DNA of 64,000 nucleotides, from contig NC_089240.1 in assembly GCF_963924675.1 (NCBI RefSeq), forward strand, positions 116,503,680 to 116,567,679, written 5' to 3'. Position 1 is the first letter of the stretch; every line of letters begins with the position of its first letter. The notes below the pieces were generated by a model. It did no database searches. It was not told the DNA's origin and was given only the letters and a program-made list of their open reading frames with translations. Shown here piece after piece: positions 1 to 12,680 of the stretch. The translations under genes and the position numbers were made by a program. Source of the DNA: Phocoena phocoena. Taxonomy: Eukaryota > Chordata > Mammalia > Artiodactyla > Phocoenidae.

Positions 1-554
1 ATATTCCTACAGAGTGATATTACCAGTACTTGGCCATTCTTTTCCCAAATGATAATTTATGCATTGCACGCTTTACAAGGGAAGGGAACAAAACATGAGG
101 TGCTCTGCAAAAAATGCTATATCTTGCTTTCTGTCCTGAGGAAATACGTATGCTGGCTATTTTGTAATTTTTAAGTATAGAGGAAGCCCACTTCTCGCTG
201 TCCCAAATGAGAAAGGGAAACTCCGATTAGACGTTAAGACTAAGATGAAATAAACAGGTGATGCCAACGGAGCTTGGTTCTTCTGAGAGAGTGAAGAAGG
301 GTGGGGTTTATACTTTTCAGCAAGAAACATTATAAATAGGATTGAAAAACCATTACAGGTCAAAACTAATTGCTCTTTAATATTATCTCTATTATCTTTT
401 GTTGAAAAATTCTTTTTTTTTTTGAGTTCAAAATCTTTCACTTGCTCCCTTATGAAAATAATCAGTTGATCAATTCAGAGCCTGGAAAGGAGAAGTATTC
501 CCTCATCTTTGACTAAGAATTCCCCTAAAATAAGAACAGGCTTTTTCTCAACAT
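1..554. other. unassigned intergenic
   Basis: AT-rich; no gene or repeat recognised. Confidence 0.6.
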
Positions 555-672
555 AAATATAAAGTTTTATATTTATTTATATATCTGTATACATATAGCT
601 GACTCACTTTGTTATACAGCAGAAACTAACACGCCATTGTAAAGCGTGTTAGACTCCAGTAAAGATGTTAAA
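555..672 (+). mobile_element. L1 3' end fragment
   Basis: Ends with ttgttatacagcagaaacta and ccagtaaagatgttaaaaaa, the usual 3' terminus of the cetartiodactyl L1. Confidence 0.85.
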
Positions 673-1883
673 AAATATATATTTATTTATATCAGTCAAG
701 GTTCAGCTTTTAGATTCAGAGGAAGTGTTTAGCTTGGAAAGATCTTTAAGGCTCCTGATTATGTCACAAAAATACATTCACTGTCCTTGCCAAGTTCTTG
801 TGATGAGCAGATTTTATACATATGTTATGGATGTCCTCCTCCAAGTCATTAAAAAATTGTTGAACAGGTCAAGACCAAATTTTCAGCTCTGATGTATGAC
901 ACTAGAAAGTTCCCTCCAGGATTGCAGTGAGCCATAATCAGCATCTTTTGGCTACAGTAGATCGACCACGGCTGAATCCACCAAGCTCTACTGGGCATCC
1001 AGCCCATGCTTCTGTAACTCATCCAAAAGGACAACATGAAACACACCAATATCTGCTTTCCCAGTGAGATGCCATCTTTTTTCTTTCTCCCTGAATTCCT
1101 AGTTTTGAACTCAGCAAGTTTAAAGTTGTTCCACAGATTGGTGTTTATTTAACCCTTCATAAGGAAAGACATATCTAATGCAGAGATGTGTTTTTAAATG
1201 TCTGTAAAGTTCTCTAATCTAAAAATGCCAAATTCATCTATGCACCAAATAAAGTGAAGTAGCCCAATGCACACTATTCTTAGCTCAATCTGCCAAAGGA
1301 CATTTGCATAATATCACAATGTACTGATTTCAGCTGTTTGTAATATCAGGCCCAGACGGAATAAGGCTAAGAAACAGAGTGGAAGTGGTGATAGATGCTA
1401 CAATACTGCTTTTCATTAATGAGAAGTTTAAAGAATGACCTCTAAAAAAATAACACTTGTCAGAGCCTTAAATGGGTACTGTCTAAGGAGTATTGATTGA
1501 TCTCGACTAGCCAGGAAATGAGAAAAAGGAGAGTCATAGTGGAACAATTCATCTTTGTCAATAAAAGGAATTTCTGTTTCTATTGGAAACCATTTCTCCC
1601 CTGGTTCATAGCATGCAGTCTTTAAGAATGGTATATTCTGTAGCAATTTGCATGTGTTACCTTGGAAAGTCCTCCAATTGCCAGAATTACGTGTGCTTAT
1701 ACTTGTCACCTTAAACCACTCTTAATCACATTCACCTACCAACGTGAAGTGCCATAGAAGTGAAATGTTGACCCAATGCACCCAAGAGTTGTTTAGTATG
1801 GTAACATTGAAAATGGGGAAAAGTTGTCATTTATGTCAATGAAAAGTAAAAATTACATTCTGTTATGTTGTCTAGATGGTATT
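673..1883. other. unassigned intergenic
   Basis: No repeat recognised. A 93-codon minus-strand open frame (1428-1709) has no splice or start context worth calling. Confidence 0.55.
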
Positions 1884-2013
1884 GTTTTCATTAGAATGTA
1901 AGTCCCATGAGAGCAGGGATGTTACTTTGCTCAATGACATGTCCTCAGCACCTGGCAGAGTGCCTGGCACATAGCAGACACTCAATAATATCCGTGAGAT
2001 GAATAAATGGATT
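1884..2013 (+). repeat. L2 3' end
   Basis: attagaatgtaagtcccatg, agcacctggcagagtgcctg and actcaataatatccgtgag match the L2 tail. Confidence 0.85.
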
Positions 2014-2085
2014 AATGGATAACTTCTTCAATACACATATCTACTGAATGTCTACTATGGGCAAGGCACCAGAAAACATGCTGTT

Positions 2086-2200
2086 GGAAGTAGTCGTTCA
2101 TTTATTCAGCAAATATTGAATGCCGACTATGTCTCAGGCACCGAACTAGGTTCTAAGGGTATAACTATGGAGAAGATGGAGTGTGCCTTCTTCGGAGCTT
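2086..2200 (-). repeat. L2 3' end, reverse
   Basis: tcagcaaatattgaatgcc, ctcaggcaccgaactagg: the L2 tail in reverse. Confidence 0.75.
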
Positions 2201-3096
2201 ATAGCCCAATGACAAGTAGCCAGGAGTAAAAGATAGATTCTCTGCTCTTGGGAGCTAGCTATTTAAAAAATCAAGTTGGGGAGGCAAGACATAAACATAA
2301 GGAAGTTAAATAATGAAGAATTTAACCTATATAACACAAAGACTATCATCCTTCTTTAATGTATGATTCCAAGGCTTACAGACTCCACCTGCAACTAAGT
2401 TCATGTCCAGTTTTTTTTCTTTTCCTTTACGAGGGCTTCGCACTATTTTATTTTCATTTATCATTTTTTCTTTCCTGCATACTATAAACCCCCGACCAAA
2501 CAGGAAGCAAAATAAAGTGTGATACATCTTGTTTACTTTAAAACATCACAACCTTTCTGCCTACACCACCAAAAGCAATCATACTTCAAAGTCCGTTGGC
2601 TGTATCATCTCAGCACTTTTAATTTAGATGTAGTTACATTTGCATAACAGTTTAGCTGTGAATTTGGCAGGAAATCTCTGAAGAGTTATTTTGGTTCTAC
2701 AGAGAGCGTGCCCAATGTCTAATAAGCAGATCTCCTGTGCAGTATTGCATTTTTATCTTCACAAAAAAAGTACCCTGGAGGCTCATACCTTGGCAAAAGC
2801 TTTTTTTGCTAACCAATAATATGATTAGCAGCATTGTTTTTCCTGAGAGTGATAATGTGGTAAAGCCTGTTGAGTTTTTGAAACCATAGTAACAATACAG
2901 GAGAAACTCAATGAAAGTGATATTTTAAAATTTTTGTACGGTTTACTTTTCTGATTATAAAAGAAATGCATATTCATAGTTATATATTTGGAAGATACAG
3001 AAAAATAGAGAGAGGATAAAGATCACTCATAATCCTACCACCTGAAGCTAAACAGTCTAATATATTGGAGTAAGTTGTTCTAGTTATTTTTTTTCG

Positions 3097-3140
<44 letters not shown>

Positions 3141-3314
3141 CAAACTCAGAAGTGTATGCTACAGGCCAAGGGCAAAAAAACACGTTATCTCACATGTGCT
3201 TCTGACTGATTATTAGAGACTACTCATGGACTAAAGCGGATTCTAAGGCAAGGACACCGTGAGGATTAATAATGGCTGCCTTCTTTCCTTCATTCTTTCA
3301 TCCTTTGTTTCTTT
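2201..3314. other. unassigned intergenic
   Basis: No gene seen. About 2930-3180 looks like decayed repeat around the (GT)n. Confidence 0.5.
3101..3139. repeat. (GT)n microsatellite
   Basis: About 19 GT units. Confidence 0.97.
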
Positions 3315-4430
3315 TTAAAAAAATTTTTTTTTTAATTACAGAAAATTTCAAACATAAAACAGAATAAGCAAAATAATGGGAAACCCCATGTACCCATTAC
3401 CTAGCTTCCACAAGTATCAACATTCTGCCATTTTTGTTTCATCTATATCTCCCGCCCAATTCCCAAGCTACTTGATTATTACATTTGTACACTTCTTTTA
3501 TTGGTAAGAATGGCATATGTTAAAATGTACGTATTTCAACTGCACAATTTTGAAAAATGGATACATCCATGTAATCTACACCCATGTCCAGAGTTCCCTT
3601 TGCAATCAATCCTGCCCCTCCTCCATGGGCAACCAGAATTCTGACTCATCTAGAACTTCATATACATATCCAAATACATATACATAAACTTATACACAGA
3701 CATAAACATATACATGTACATAAACATATACATATACAGTATGTTCTCTTTTGTGTCTGGGTTCTTCATTCAGCATAGTACCTGTGAGATCCATCCATGT
3801 GATTGTGTGTTTCAGAAGTTCGTTTTGGTTTTTGCTGAATGAATGAAGATACAATGGTTTGTTTATCCATTTTTCTGAGCTATTTCCAGTTTGGGCTCTT
3901 ATGAATAAAAGTGATGTAAACATTCTGGTGCACATTGTGTGTGTGCTTGTGTGTGTGGGTGGGTAGATATAATTTTATTTTTCTTGAATAAATACCCAGA
4001 AGAAGAATGGCTGGGTCACAAAGCAGGAGTATGTTAGTTTTATAAGAAACGGTCATGGGGCTTCCCTGGTGGCGCAGTGGTTGGGAGTCCGCCTGCCGAA
4101 GCAGGGGACGCGGGTTCGTGCCCCGGTCCGGGAAGATCCCACATGCCGCGGAGCGGCTGGGCCCGTGAACCATGGCCGCTGAGCCTGCGCGTCCGGAGCC
4201 TGTGCTCCACAATGGGAGAGGCCACAACAGTGAGAGGCCCACGTACCGCAAAAAAAAAAAAAAAAAAAGAAACGGTCAGACTTTTTTCCAAAGTGGTTGT
4301 AACCTTTTCCCACATCACCAACAATGTAGGAAAGTTCTAGTTGTTCTACATTCTCACACACATTACGTATTATCAACCATTCCAGAGAGTATGTTAGTGT
4401 TACATGCTGGTCCAGTCATTAGGATGACCT
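3315..4430 (-). mobile_element. old L1 3' region
   Basis: Antisense L1 text such as catgtacccattacctagct and gagatccatccatgtgattg, split by the SINE at 4057. Confidence 0.75.
4057..4266 (+). mobile_element. CHR-2-type SINE
   Basis: tRNA-like head ggggcttccctggtggcgca, body with ccgcggagcggctgg, A tail. Target duplication aagaaacggtca at 4044-4055 and 4267-4278, inside an old L1. Confidence 0.95.
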
Positions 4431-4439
4431 AACACCCAC

Positions 4440-5150
4440 ACTTCTAGGTTAAGGTCGCAATGTCTATGGTGTCGCGAGGGCTGCTTCCTGACCAGCTAGC
4501 GGCTGCGTTATGGAGACAGAGTTGGCGGGAATAAGCACCGGTGACGGTGTCTTGGAAGGCTCAGGACAGCTGAACGATCAAGCTAGGTCTACAGAGCAAA
4601 CCATCATGCTGGAAATAGAAGCTGTCAGAACTCTTGTGGGCTTAGGAAGCATACACCCTCCTGCCGCACGGAAACCAAGCCGCACTTCCCTGAGAGCCAC
4701 GTGGACCACCGCGCGCACGAAAAGCGCTCTGCCCAGCACCTGAGCTTGTCCACGCAGGTTCTCCTCTCTGCCATTCTCTAATACATGAGCTCCAGCCACC
4801 AGCAACGGCAGGATTTGGAGGGCAGTGGCCGACAACTCGCAGCTCAGTCACCTCTTTGAAGATGACACCAATTCTCAGGTTCGTGAAATGTTGTATCGCA
4901 GGAAGGACAGCTGGTGCCTGGGCCCCAGCGCCCGGAAGGAGTCCCACATGGCCTCATCCAGCGCCAAAACCTCTCACGGCAGAAGAAGCCCTGTGCTGCT
5001 AACACCTGTCCAGGTTATTCAAGAATTTAAATCCGTGGGCATGCTTGTGGCTCCTGTCACCTGTAATCCTACTAACTTGAAGGTGTGTGTGAGGCATCCA
5101 AGAGAAGATGATTCCACAGAGAGCTGGAGGGATAGAGGATGTGGTCAGTG
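4440..5150 (+). pseudogene. unrecognised coding-like, CpG-richer segment with frame breaks
   Basis: GC-richer than its surroundings, with many CpGs near 4470-4530. Protein-like stretches appear in successive frames: METELAGISTGDGVLEGSGQ with EIEAVRTLVGLGSIHPP; then ETKPHFPESHVDHRAHEKRS and SLSTQVLLSAIL; then DNSQLSHLFEDDTNSQVREM, LYRRKDSWCLGPSARKESHM and LTPVQVIQEFKSVGMLVAP. This pattern fits a frameshifted retrocopy of a gene I cannot name. No poly(A) tail or target duplication was found, so a decayed exon or chance is possible. Confidence 0.4.
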
Positions 5151-5799
5151 GGGTGGGGGGGCTTGAATCAGGGGTTCCAGAGGAGCGGTTTCCAATGGTA
5201 ACGGTGAGGGGAGTGACCCCGGCGGGGGGACTACCGGGTTGAGGTGGTGGGGAAAGAGGACTCCCTCATTGGCTCTGAGAAAGTAAGGGCTTGACACCAG
5301 GAAGTCGGCTGCGTGCATTGTAGGCACAGTTGACTTCCCAGAGTGATGGTGGTAGCTGAGGCGGAGCTGAACATGACTAGGCTACAGAAGGCTCCATTCG
5401 TAGTGGGCAAATGTCTACAGGTCAGAAGGGAACAGCAATGGGGACGGGGAGCAGAGGGCTGCACAGCAATTGGCATGAACTTGGGGCAGAGACTTACACA
5501 GGAAGATTGAGGAGTGATGGAAGAAATATTGGTTTAGCCAAAAAGTTTGTTTGGGTTTTTCTGTAACATCTATGGTCATGCTGATTTCATTGATTATTTA
5601 TACCCTGCCTCATTCCCAAAAAAGGACTCGAAGCAGGGATTATTGGTTAATCCCATGATTCTTTCTGTGGAATATATCCTTCGGTCCTCTCTTGTGAAAA
5701 CATAAATAGGAATATTACATATAAGCCACTCTCTGGCCTTAAGGCATGCAATTCAAGCAGTTCTTAATGATTATTAAATATTAATGAATGGATTTATTT
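5151..5799. other. unassigned intergenic
   Basis: G-rich to 5520 and unrecognised; then the mariner-like scrap and AT-rich sequence. Confidence 0.5.
5529..5575. repeat. mariner-like end fragment
   Basis: ttggtttagccaaaaagttt followed by gtttgggtttttctgtaaca resembles one end of a cetartiodactyl mariner-type element; no opposite end was found. Confidence 0.45.
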
Positions 5800-5921
5800 C
5801 TTTTTCAAACTTTTTACGTGCTGTCTGTCTTGCGGGATTTTAGTTCCCTGACCAGGGATTGAACCTGGTCATGGTGGTGAAAGAGCCGAGTACTAACCAC
5901 TGGACCGCCAGGGAACTCTCC
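5800..5921 (-). mobile_element. short CHR-type tRNA SINE
   Basis: tRNA-like head in reverse (ccactggaccgccagggaac). Near-identical 17-bp flanks (atgaatggatttattt / atgaatagatttattt). Confidence 0.85.
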
Positions 5922-6114
5922 ATGAATAGATTTATTTGTTAATGTATTCCATTGTAAATACAATGATTAATCTCATTCTCAGATGAAACACCAATAAGTC
6001 TAATGATCTTATATTTGATAGAGCACCATAGAATTATCAGTAGTTGAATAACTGTTTTAATAAGTATATTCTACGTAAATTCTGTTCCAAGTGGTGAACT
6101 CAAAAGAAAATACA

Positions 6115-6355
6115 TAGGAGGGGTGGGGGAAGGAAGCATTGGGAGTTTGGGGTTAGCAGAAGCCAACTATTATATAGAGACTGCATAAACAACGAGGTCC
6201 TACTGTATAGCCCAGGGAGCCATATACAATATCCTGTGATAAACCGTAATGGAAAAGAATATAAAAAAGAATGCATGTATATGTATAACTGAATCACTTT
6301 GCTGTACAGCAGAAATTAACACAACATTGTAAATCAACTATACTTCAATTAAAGA
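6115..6355 (+). mobile_element. 5'-truncated L1 (3' end only)
   Basis: Contains aggtcctactgtatagccca and the 3' end caactatacttcaattaaag. Duplication aaaagaaaataca at 6102-6114 and 6356-6368. Confidence 0.88.
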
Positions 6356-6569
6356 AAAAGAAAATACAATTCTTAGAAACACTTTCATGCCCTGTATTAA
6401 GTTAAAAATAGCTGTCACATCACATGGTGTGGAAATCTGAGATTCATTTTTATGAACAGTAACTATTCACCCTCCCCTGTGAGTGTCAACATTTGAGGTT
6501 TTCACTCGACCATCGGATGCTCAAAGACAACCCTCTGCTGCTTCTGGGCCTTTTCATAGAGGGCTGGTA

Positions 6570-6815
6570 AGAGGCTGTCCAGATAACCTGAATAACAGAA
6601 TTAGATGGGCTGGGTTCAAGATAGCAGTTCACCACTTACTGGCCATGTGATCTTGGACATCCATTTATTCCCTCTAAACATGTTTCCTCATCTGTAAAAT
6701 GGGAATAATAAGAGTTCTGTCATCTTTGGGTTTTCACAAGGATTAAGGCAATGTTTGCCTGTAAACTGCAGTTTAGCACAGTGCCTAGCACAGAGTACCC
6801 TTAACGAGTAGCCAC
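6570..6815 (+). repeat. MIR SINE
   Basis: ccatgtgatcttggacatcc, cctcatctgtaaaatgggaa, gcacagtgcctagcacagag. Confidence 0.88.
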
Positions 6816-7908
6816 ATGCAGCTTCTTCCATAAATACTAGACGTTTAGGCGTGCTTCCCTAAGGTGCAGCTGGGTCCAGTTCTCACATGATGACTGGATG
6901 CTTGGGCCACTGGCTCTGAAAACCATACCCTGCTAAACGTCGTGGAGAGACAAAGGAGTGCGATGAAGGTAAGTCAGAGTTAGAACAGAGAACTAGACGG
7001 TCCAGACACAGGTTTCCTCTTGTCTCCCCACTGCCTGGTGATCTACTCTCTCTCTCTGCTTTCCACCACTTGTCCAAGCAGAAGGACCCATCTTGGCCTT
7101 TGCCTGCTACACAGCAGTCTCCTGAGAATAAAAGAAATAGTATTAGGATTGGCTTTACAGCTCTTTGCAATATGTGCTTGTTATAGAGCCAAGAAACCTT
7201 TCTTGCCACATAATTTCATTAAACACCATACTCACAGATCACTCATTGTCCAGATGTTCACACCACAAACTTGTGATTCGTTATAGGCACCCCTGAAGCC
7301 CTCCTAGCATTAGCCAAGCCCAACCCTTACTCTGCTCTTCGTTGCAGTTGACAAGCAGGCCTGTGCCCAATAACTGCCTGTGGAGATTCACCTTCAAGAC
7401 TGCTACCACCACCCCATCCCAAAATGAAGTATCTGTTTGTCCAGGGCATTGGTTTCTCATATTATGGTGCCCTTCAGCCTACAGTGAATGCCTCTATGGT
7501 GGGTAATGCCAGGAAATTAATCATTATACTAAGAACATAGCATGTTGGCTAAATAGCTAATTTTTTAAAACTGCTTTTTTGACCTATAGTTGTTGCTTGT
7601 AGCACAAAACATAATCTCCTGGATATGTCACTGAGCAACACAACAAAGGATATTAATGGTGTCAAGAAGCCATAGCTGGTGGGTAAACCATGTCAAGGTT
7701 AGCGATTCTCTGTGGCCGGGTCATCAGTCCTTACAGTCCATGAAGCGGCCAAGAAGTACTCCTGTAAGGAGGCAGGCTTCTGAGGTCTTTCAGACACCCT
7801 TTGATTTCTGTGGTGAAGCTTGGAAGCCGAGCATTTAGGAGCTCATGTTGGAAAGCCCTCTGGGGAGTCACATAGGTGTGGGAGAATCAGCAATACTACC
7901 ATGCCTTT
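6816..7908. other. unassigned intergenic
   Basis: No gene or clear repeat seen. Confidence 0.5.
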
Positions 7909-7924
7909 AAAGAATTATGTTTCA

Positions 7925-8131
7925 GGGCTTCCCTGGTGGCGCAGTGGTTGAGAGTCCGCCTGCCGATGCTAGGGGACGCGTGTTCGTGCCCCGGTCCGGG
8001 AAGATCCCACATGCCGCGGAGCGGCTGGACCCGTGAGCCATGGCCGCTGAGCCTGCGCGTCCGGAGCCTGTGCTCCACAATGGGAGAGGCCACAACAGTG
8101 AGAGGCCCGCGTACCGCAAAAAAAAAAAAAA
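7925..8131 (+). mobile_element. CHR-2-type SINE
   Basis: Full length with A tail; perfect 16-bp duplication aaagaattatgtttca at 7909-7924 and 8132-8147. Confidence 0.95.
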
Positions 8132-8261
8132 AAAGAATTATGTTTCAGCTATGCTTGTGGTTTTTACAGGAAACCTGGAGACCATGACAAACATAGCATC
8201 TGGCCTAGAGCCTGCCTATTCATTTCCTAAATGGTATCTTGTGAGGAGGAGAACTTTTTAA

Positions 8262-9848
8262 TTTTTATGAAATATAATTTTTCAATATTTAATCTTACTT
8301 TCTGTTAATATGGTGAATTATGTAGAATATTTTTACCTTATATTGCTAGGATAATTCCACTCAGTCATGAAGTATTTTATATTTTACATATTGCTAGATA
8401 CAATTGCTAATACTTGATACAATATTTTTGGATTTGTGCTTCCCTTATTGGAATGCCTTTGACAAGTTTTAGTATCAGGGTTATTCTATTTTCTGAAAGA
8501 CCTTGTGTAAAATTGTTATTATTTCTTTTTGAGATGTTCAATAGAATTTACCAGTGAAATAATTTGAGCCTGGGGTTTTGTTTGCATAGATGTTTCTAAT
8601 AATAATTTCAATTACTTTGACACATATAAGGCTATTCAGATTTTCTATTTCATCTTGTATCAGTTTTGACCGTTTTGTTTTTCAAGTGCATTTTATCTCG
8701 TTTGTCTAATGTATTGGCATACTATTTCCCTTTTGACATCTGTAGAATCTATAGGGATATCTGCTCCTTCATTCCTAATACTGGTTGTTTGGTTTTATTC
8801 TCTCTCTCTCTTTTTTTTTTTTTGGTCTGTCTTGCTAGGGTTTCATCGATTTTATTAACCTCTTAAAAAAACCAACGTTTGACTTAGTACAATTTTTATA
8901 TTTTTCATTTCATTGATGTCTGCTCTTATCTTGATAATTTCCTTTCTACTAACTTTGGATTCAGTTTGGTATTATTTTTTCTAGGATCATAAGATAGAAA
9001 TGTAACAATTATTTTTACCCATTCTTTTTCTGTAATATAAGCATTTATTATGAATTAATTCCAAGCATGCTTTAGCTGCCAATAACAAAGTTTGCTATTT
9101 CGTATTTCCATTTTCTTTCCATTTGAAATATTATCTACCTTCCCTTTTGATTTATTTGTGCCATGAGTTATTTAGAAATATGTCGTTTTATTTCCAAATA
9201 ATTAGGGCTTCTCTAGCTTTATTATTGTAATTGATATCTAATGTACTTTCATTGCAATCAGAAAAGTAAACTCTCAAAACAAACTTCTGAAATGTATTAA
9301 AACTTGATTTATGTCCTTGTATATGGTCTATGTTGGTGTACATTCCATACGTATGTAAAAAGAAAGGAGGATGTATATTCTGCAGTTGTTTGGTGTTGTA
9401 TTTTATAAATGCCAGTTTGGTTAAAGTGGTTGATAGTGTTCTACAAATCTTCTGTATGCTTACTTATTTTCTGTCTAGCTCTATCAGTTATTGAGATGGG
9501 GTGTTTACTTCTGATTATGTTTGTGTGTTTATCTTTTTCTCTCTTTAATATAGACAAATTTGTTTCATTGACATTTTTGGCTGTGTTTTAGGCACACGTA
9601 GAGTTAGAATTTTTATGTCCTCCTAATGTATTGTTTATTATCATTAAGAAATGCCCCTCTTTCTCTCTAATAAAACTATTTATTTTGAACTGTATTTAGT
9701 ATAGTCACTCTGGATTTCTTATAGTATTATTTATATATTATTTTCCATCTTTTAGCTTTCAACCTATTTGTGAATGTTCATTTAAAGTTCATTTTTTGTA
9801 GATATAGGTAGGTCCACCTGTTGTTTTGTCTGTTTAAACTATATTTTT
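8262..9848 (-). mobile_element. old L1 ORF2 fragment
   Basis: AT-rich antisense ORF2 text (gatgtctgctcttatcttga, gaaatatgtcgttttatttcc), heavily decayed. Confidence 0.75.
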
Positions 9849-10352
9849 TACATTTCGCCCCAGCTTTATTGAGATATTATTGTCATATAATGTACATAAG
9901 TTCAAGGTTTACAACATGATTTGATACACATATATATTACAAAATTATTACCACCATAAGGTAACACCTCCATCCCCTCATATAACTACCACTTCTTTTC
10001 TGTGGGGAGAATATTTAAGATCTACTCTCTTAACAATTTTCAAATATATAATACAGTATTGTTAATTATAGTCACCATGCTGTGTATCAGATCTCCAGAA
10101 CTTAGTCATATTTTATTTAGTTGGGAGTTTGTACATTTGACCAACATCTCTCCATTTTCCCTACCCCCCAGCCCCTGCAAACACCACTCTACTCTCTATG
10201 AGTTCAGCTTTTTCAGATTCTGCATATAAGTAAGAATATACAGTATTTGTCTTTCTCTGTCTGACTTACTTAATGTAGCATAATGCCCTCAAGATTCATC
10301 CATGTTGTCGCAAAGAGCAGGATTTCCTTCTTTTTTGTGGCCGAATAATATT

Positions 10353-10389
<37 letters not shown>

Positions 10390-11133
10390 AATGTGATATA
10401 TATATATATACATATCTCATATTTTCCTTATCAATTCATCCATCAGTGGACATTTAGGTTGTTTCCATGTCTTAGCTATTGTGAATAATGCTGCAATGAA
10501 TGTGGTATGGATATTTCTTTGAGACAGTGTTTTCATTTCCTTCAGATGTACACCCAGAAGTGTGATTGCTGAATCACATCGTATTTCTATTTTTAGTTTT
10601 CTGAGGAACCTCCATACCATACCAATTTCCATTCCCACCAACAGTGCAAGAGGGTTCCCTTTCCTCCACACCCTCATCAGCACTTATCTCTTGTCTTTTT
10701 GACAACAGCCATTCTGACTGGTGTGAGGTGACATCTCATTGTGGGTTTGATTTGCATTTCCCTGATGATTAGTGATGTTGAGCAACTTTTCATGTACCAG
10801 TTGGCCATTCATATATCTTCTTTAGAAAAACATCTATTCAAGTCCTTTGCCCATTTTTGAATCAGATTGGTTAGGTTTTTGGTTTTGGGTTTTTGCTTTT
10901 TTTTTTTTGCTATTGAATTGTATGAGTCCGTTACATATGTTAGATATTAACCCCCTATCAGAGAGATGGCTTGCAAATATTTTCTCCCATTCTATAGGTT
11001 GCCTTTTTATTTTTCTGATTTCTTTTGTTGTACAGAGCTCTTTAGTTTGATATCATCCCACTTGTTCATTTTTGCATTTGTTGCTTGCACTTTTGGTGTC
11101 ATATCTAAAAAATCTTTGCCAAGACCAATGTTA
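9849..11133 (-). mobile_element. old L1 3' fragment
   Basis: Antisense ORF2 3' end and 3' UTR: ggccattcatatatcttctt, ttgatttgcatttccctgat, accaacagtgcaagagggtt. Holds a (GT)n at 10356-10388. Confidence 0.88.
10356..10388. repeat. (GT)n microsatellite
   Basis: About 16 GT units, inside an old L1. Confidence 0.97.
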
Positions 11134-11795
11134 AGGAGCCTTTAAGCCTCATTACAGTGTCCTTTACTCAAGATTTAATATATCTCCTCTGCTATGGTGC
11201 TATCTTCCTGACAACTCTACCGTATGCCCTTTGTGAGATGAAGTTTTTCACTCTGGCTGGTGAGAACACAGAATACTCCCATCCCTATGGGAGCTTTGGA
11301 AATTGTTCAGCCTAATGGTTTACAGTGATTCTATTTCCTGTGCCTGGTAGTTTCCTCTCATGCATGCACAGGAGTAATAAGCCTAAGACTCAAGGGAACA
11401 CTTCTGCAGACCTCTGGAGTTTTCCCTCTGCAGCTTTCTCCTCTCTGGTACTCTGTCCCATGATTACCAGCTGCTTAGGCCTCCCTGAATCTTGTTCTTT
11501 GACTTTTCAAATTCAGGCCGTGTTTGGGTTCCCCCTCACTCTGCGCTGTAGCTTGAAAACACCTCCCAGCAATAAGTTGGGGCAACTGGGGGGAGCACCT
11601 CATTTATTTCTTTTCTCTTTATGATAATAGTCCTGTGCTTCCTGTTGTCCAGCCTGAAAACAATTGATTCATTTATTTATCCAGTTTTATAGTTGCTTAA
11701 GCCAGGAGAGTAAATCTGATCCTGATCACTCTACTGTGGATGACTGTAGAACTCTGTGACAAATTTCATGGCTTCTTATTTCGTGTTGATCTTTT

Positions 11796-11992
11796 TTTAA
11801 AATTTTTTTTTTTTTGCGGTACACAGACCTCTCACTGTTGTGGCCTCTCCCACTGCAGAGCACAGGCTCAGCGGCCATGGCTCACGGGCCCAGCCGCTCC
11901 ACGGCACGTGGGATCCTCCCAGACCGGGGCACGAACCCATGTCCCCTGCAACGGCAGGCAGACTCTCAACCACTGCACCACCAGGGAAGCCC
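11796..11992 (-). mobile_element. CHR-2-type SINE, internally shorter
   Basis: Minus orientation, T-rich tail at the left. It lacks about 13 bases of the usual body between gcacaggctc and agcggccatgg. Duplication tcgtgttgatctttt at 11781-11795 and 11993-12007. Confidence 0.93.
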
Positions 11993-12104
11993 TCGTGTTG
12001 ATCTTTTAAAGCTTTTCTTTTTTTTCTTTAAGTACAGCAAGCGTAGCTCTTTTATATTTGATTACACATTGTTCCAATTTCCCAGGTCTTTGTGGATTAT
12101 GATT

Positions 12105-12680
12105 TTTCTATTGTTGTATAACAAGTTACTACAAATTTAGTCACTTAAATCAACAACCAATTACCAGCTCACAGTTCTGCCTGTCAGAAATTCAGGCAGA
12201 ATTCTTTGCTTGGGGTTTCACACATCTAAAATTCAGGATTTGGGCTGGCTGCGTGCTCATGTGTAGCTGAGAGTCTTCTTCCAAGCTGACATTGTTGTGA
12301 CAGAATTAAATTTCTTGCAGTTGTAGGACTGAGTTCGCAGTTTCCGTGTTGACTGTCAGCTGGGGGGCGCTCTTGTTCCCAGATACTGTCTGCATCCCCT
12401 GCCACGTGGCCTTCTCCATCTTCAGAGCCAGCAACAGAGATTCTCCCTTGTGCCAAATCCCTCTCATGCTTCAAATCTCTTCATCAGAAAGAGTCCAGTA
12501 AATTATCCTCTGTAGGCCTGATTAAGTCAGGCCCACTGAGGATAATCTCCTTATCTTAAAGTCAGCTGATTTGAGACCTTAATTATGTCTGCAAAATCCC
12601 ACTACAGCAGCACCTAGATTAATGTTTGATTGAATAACTAGGGCAGGAATCTTGGGGACTTAGAATTTTGCCTACCGCAT
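12105..12680. repeat. old interspersed repeat, family not named
   Basis: Opens attgttgtataacaagttac and closes ttagaattttgcctaccgc, a form common in mammalian genomes. Confidence 0.5.

Noticed and set aside
3880..4376. Several overlapping open frames of 86-123 codons
   Set aside because: All are SINE-derived in both strands; they recur at 7876-8261, 38869-39190, 45582-46054, 47559-47923, 52051-52324, 55612-56082 and 59139-59708.
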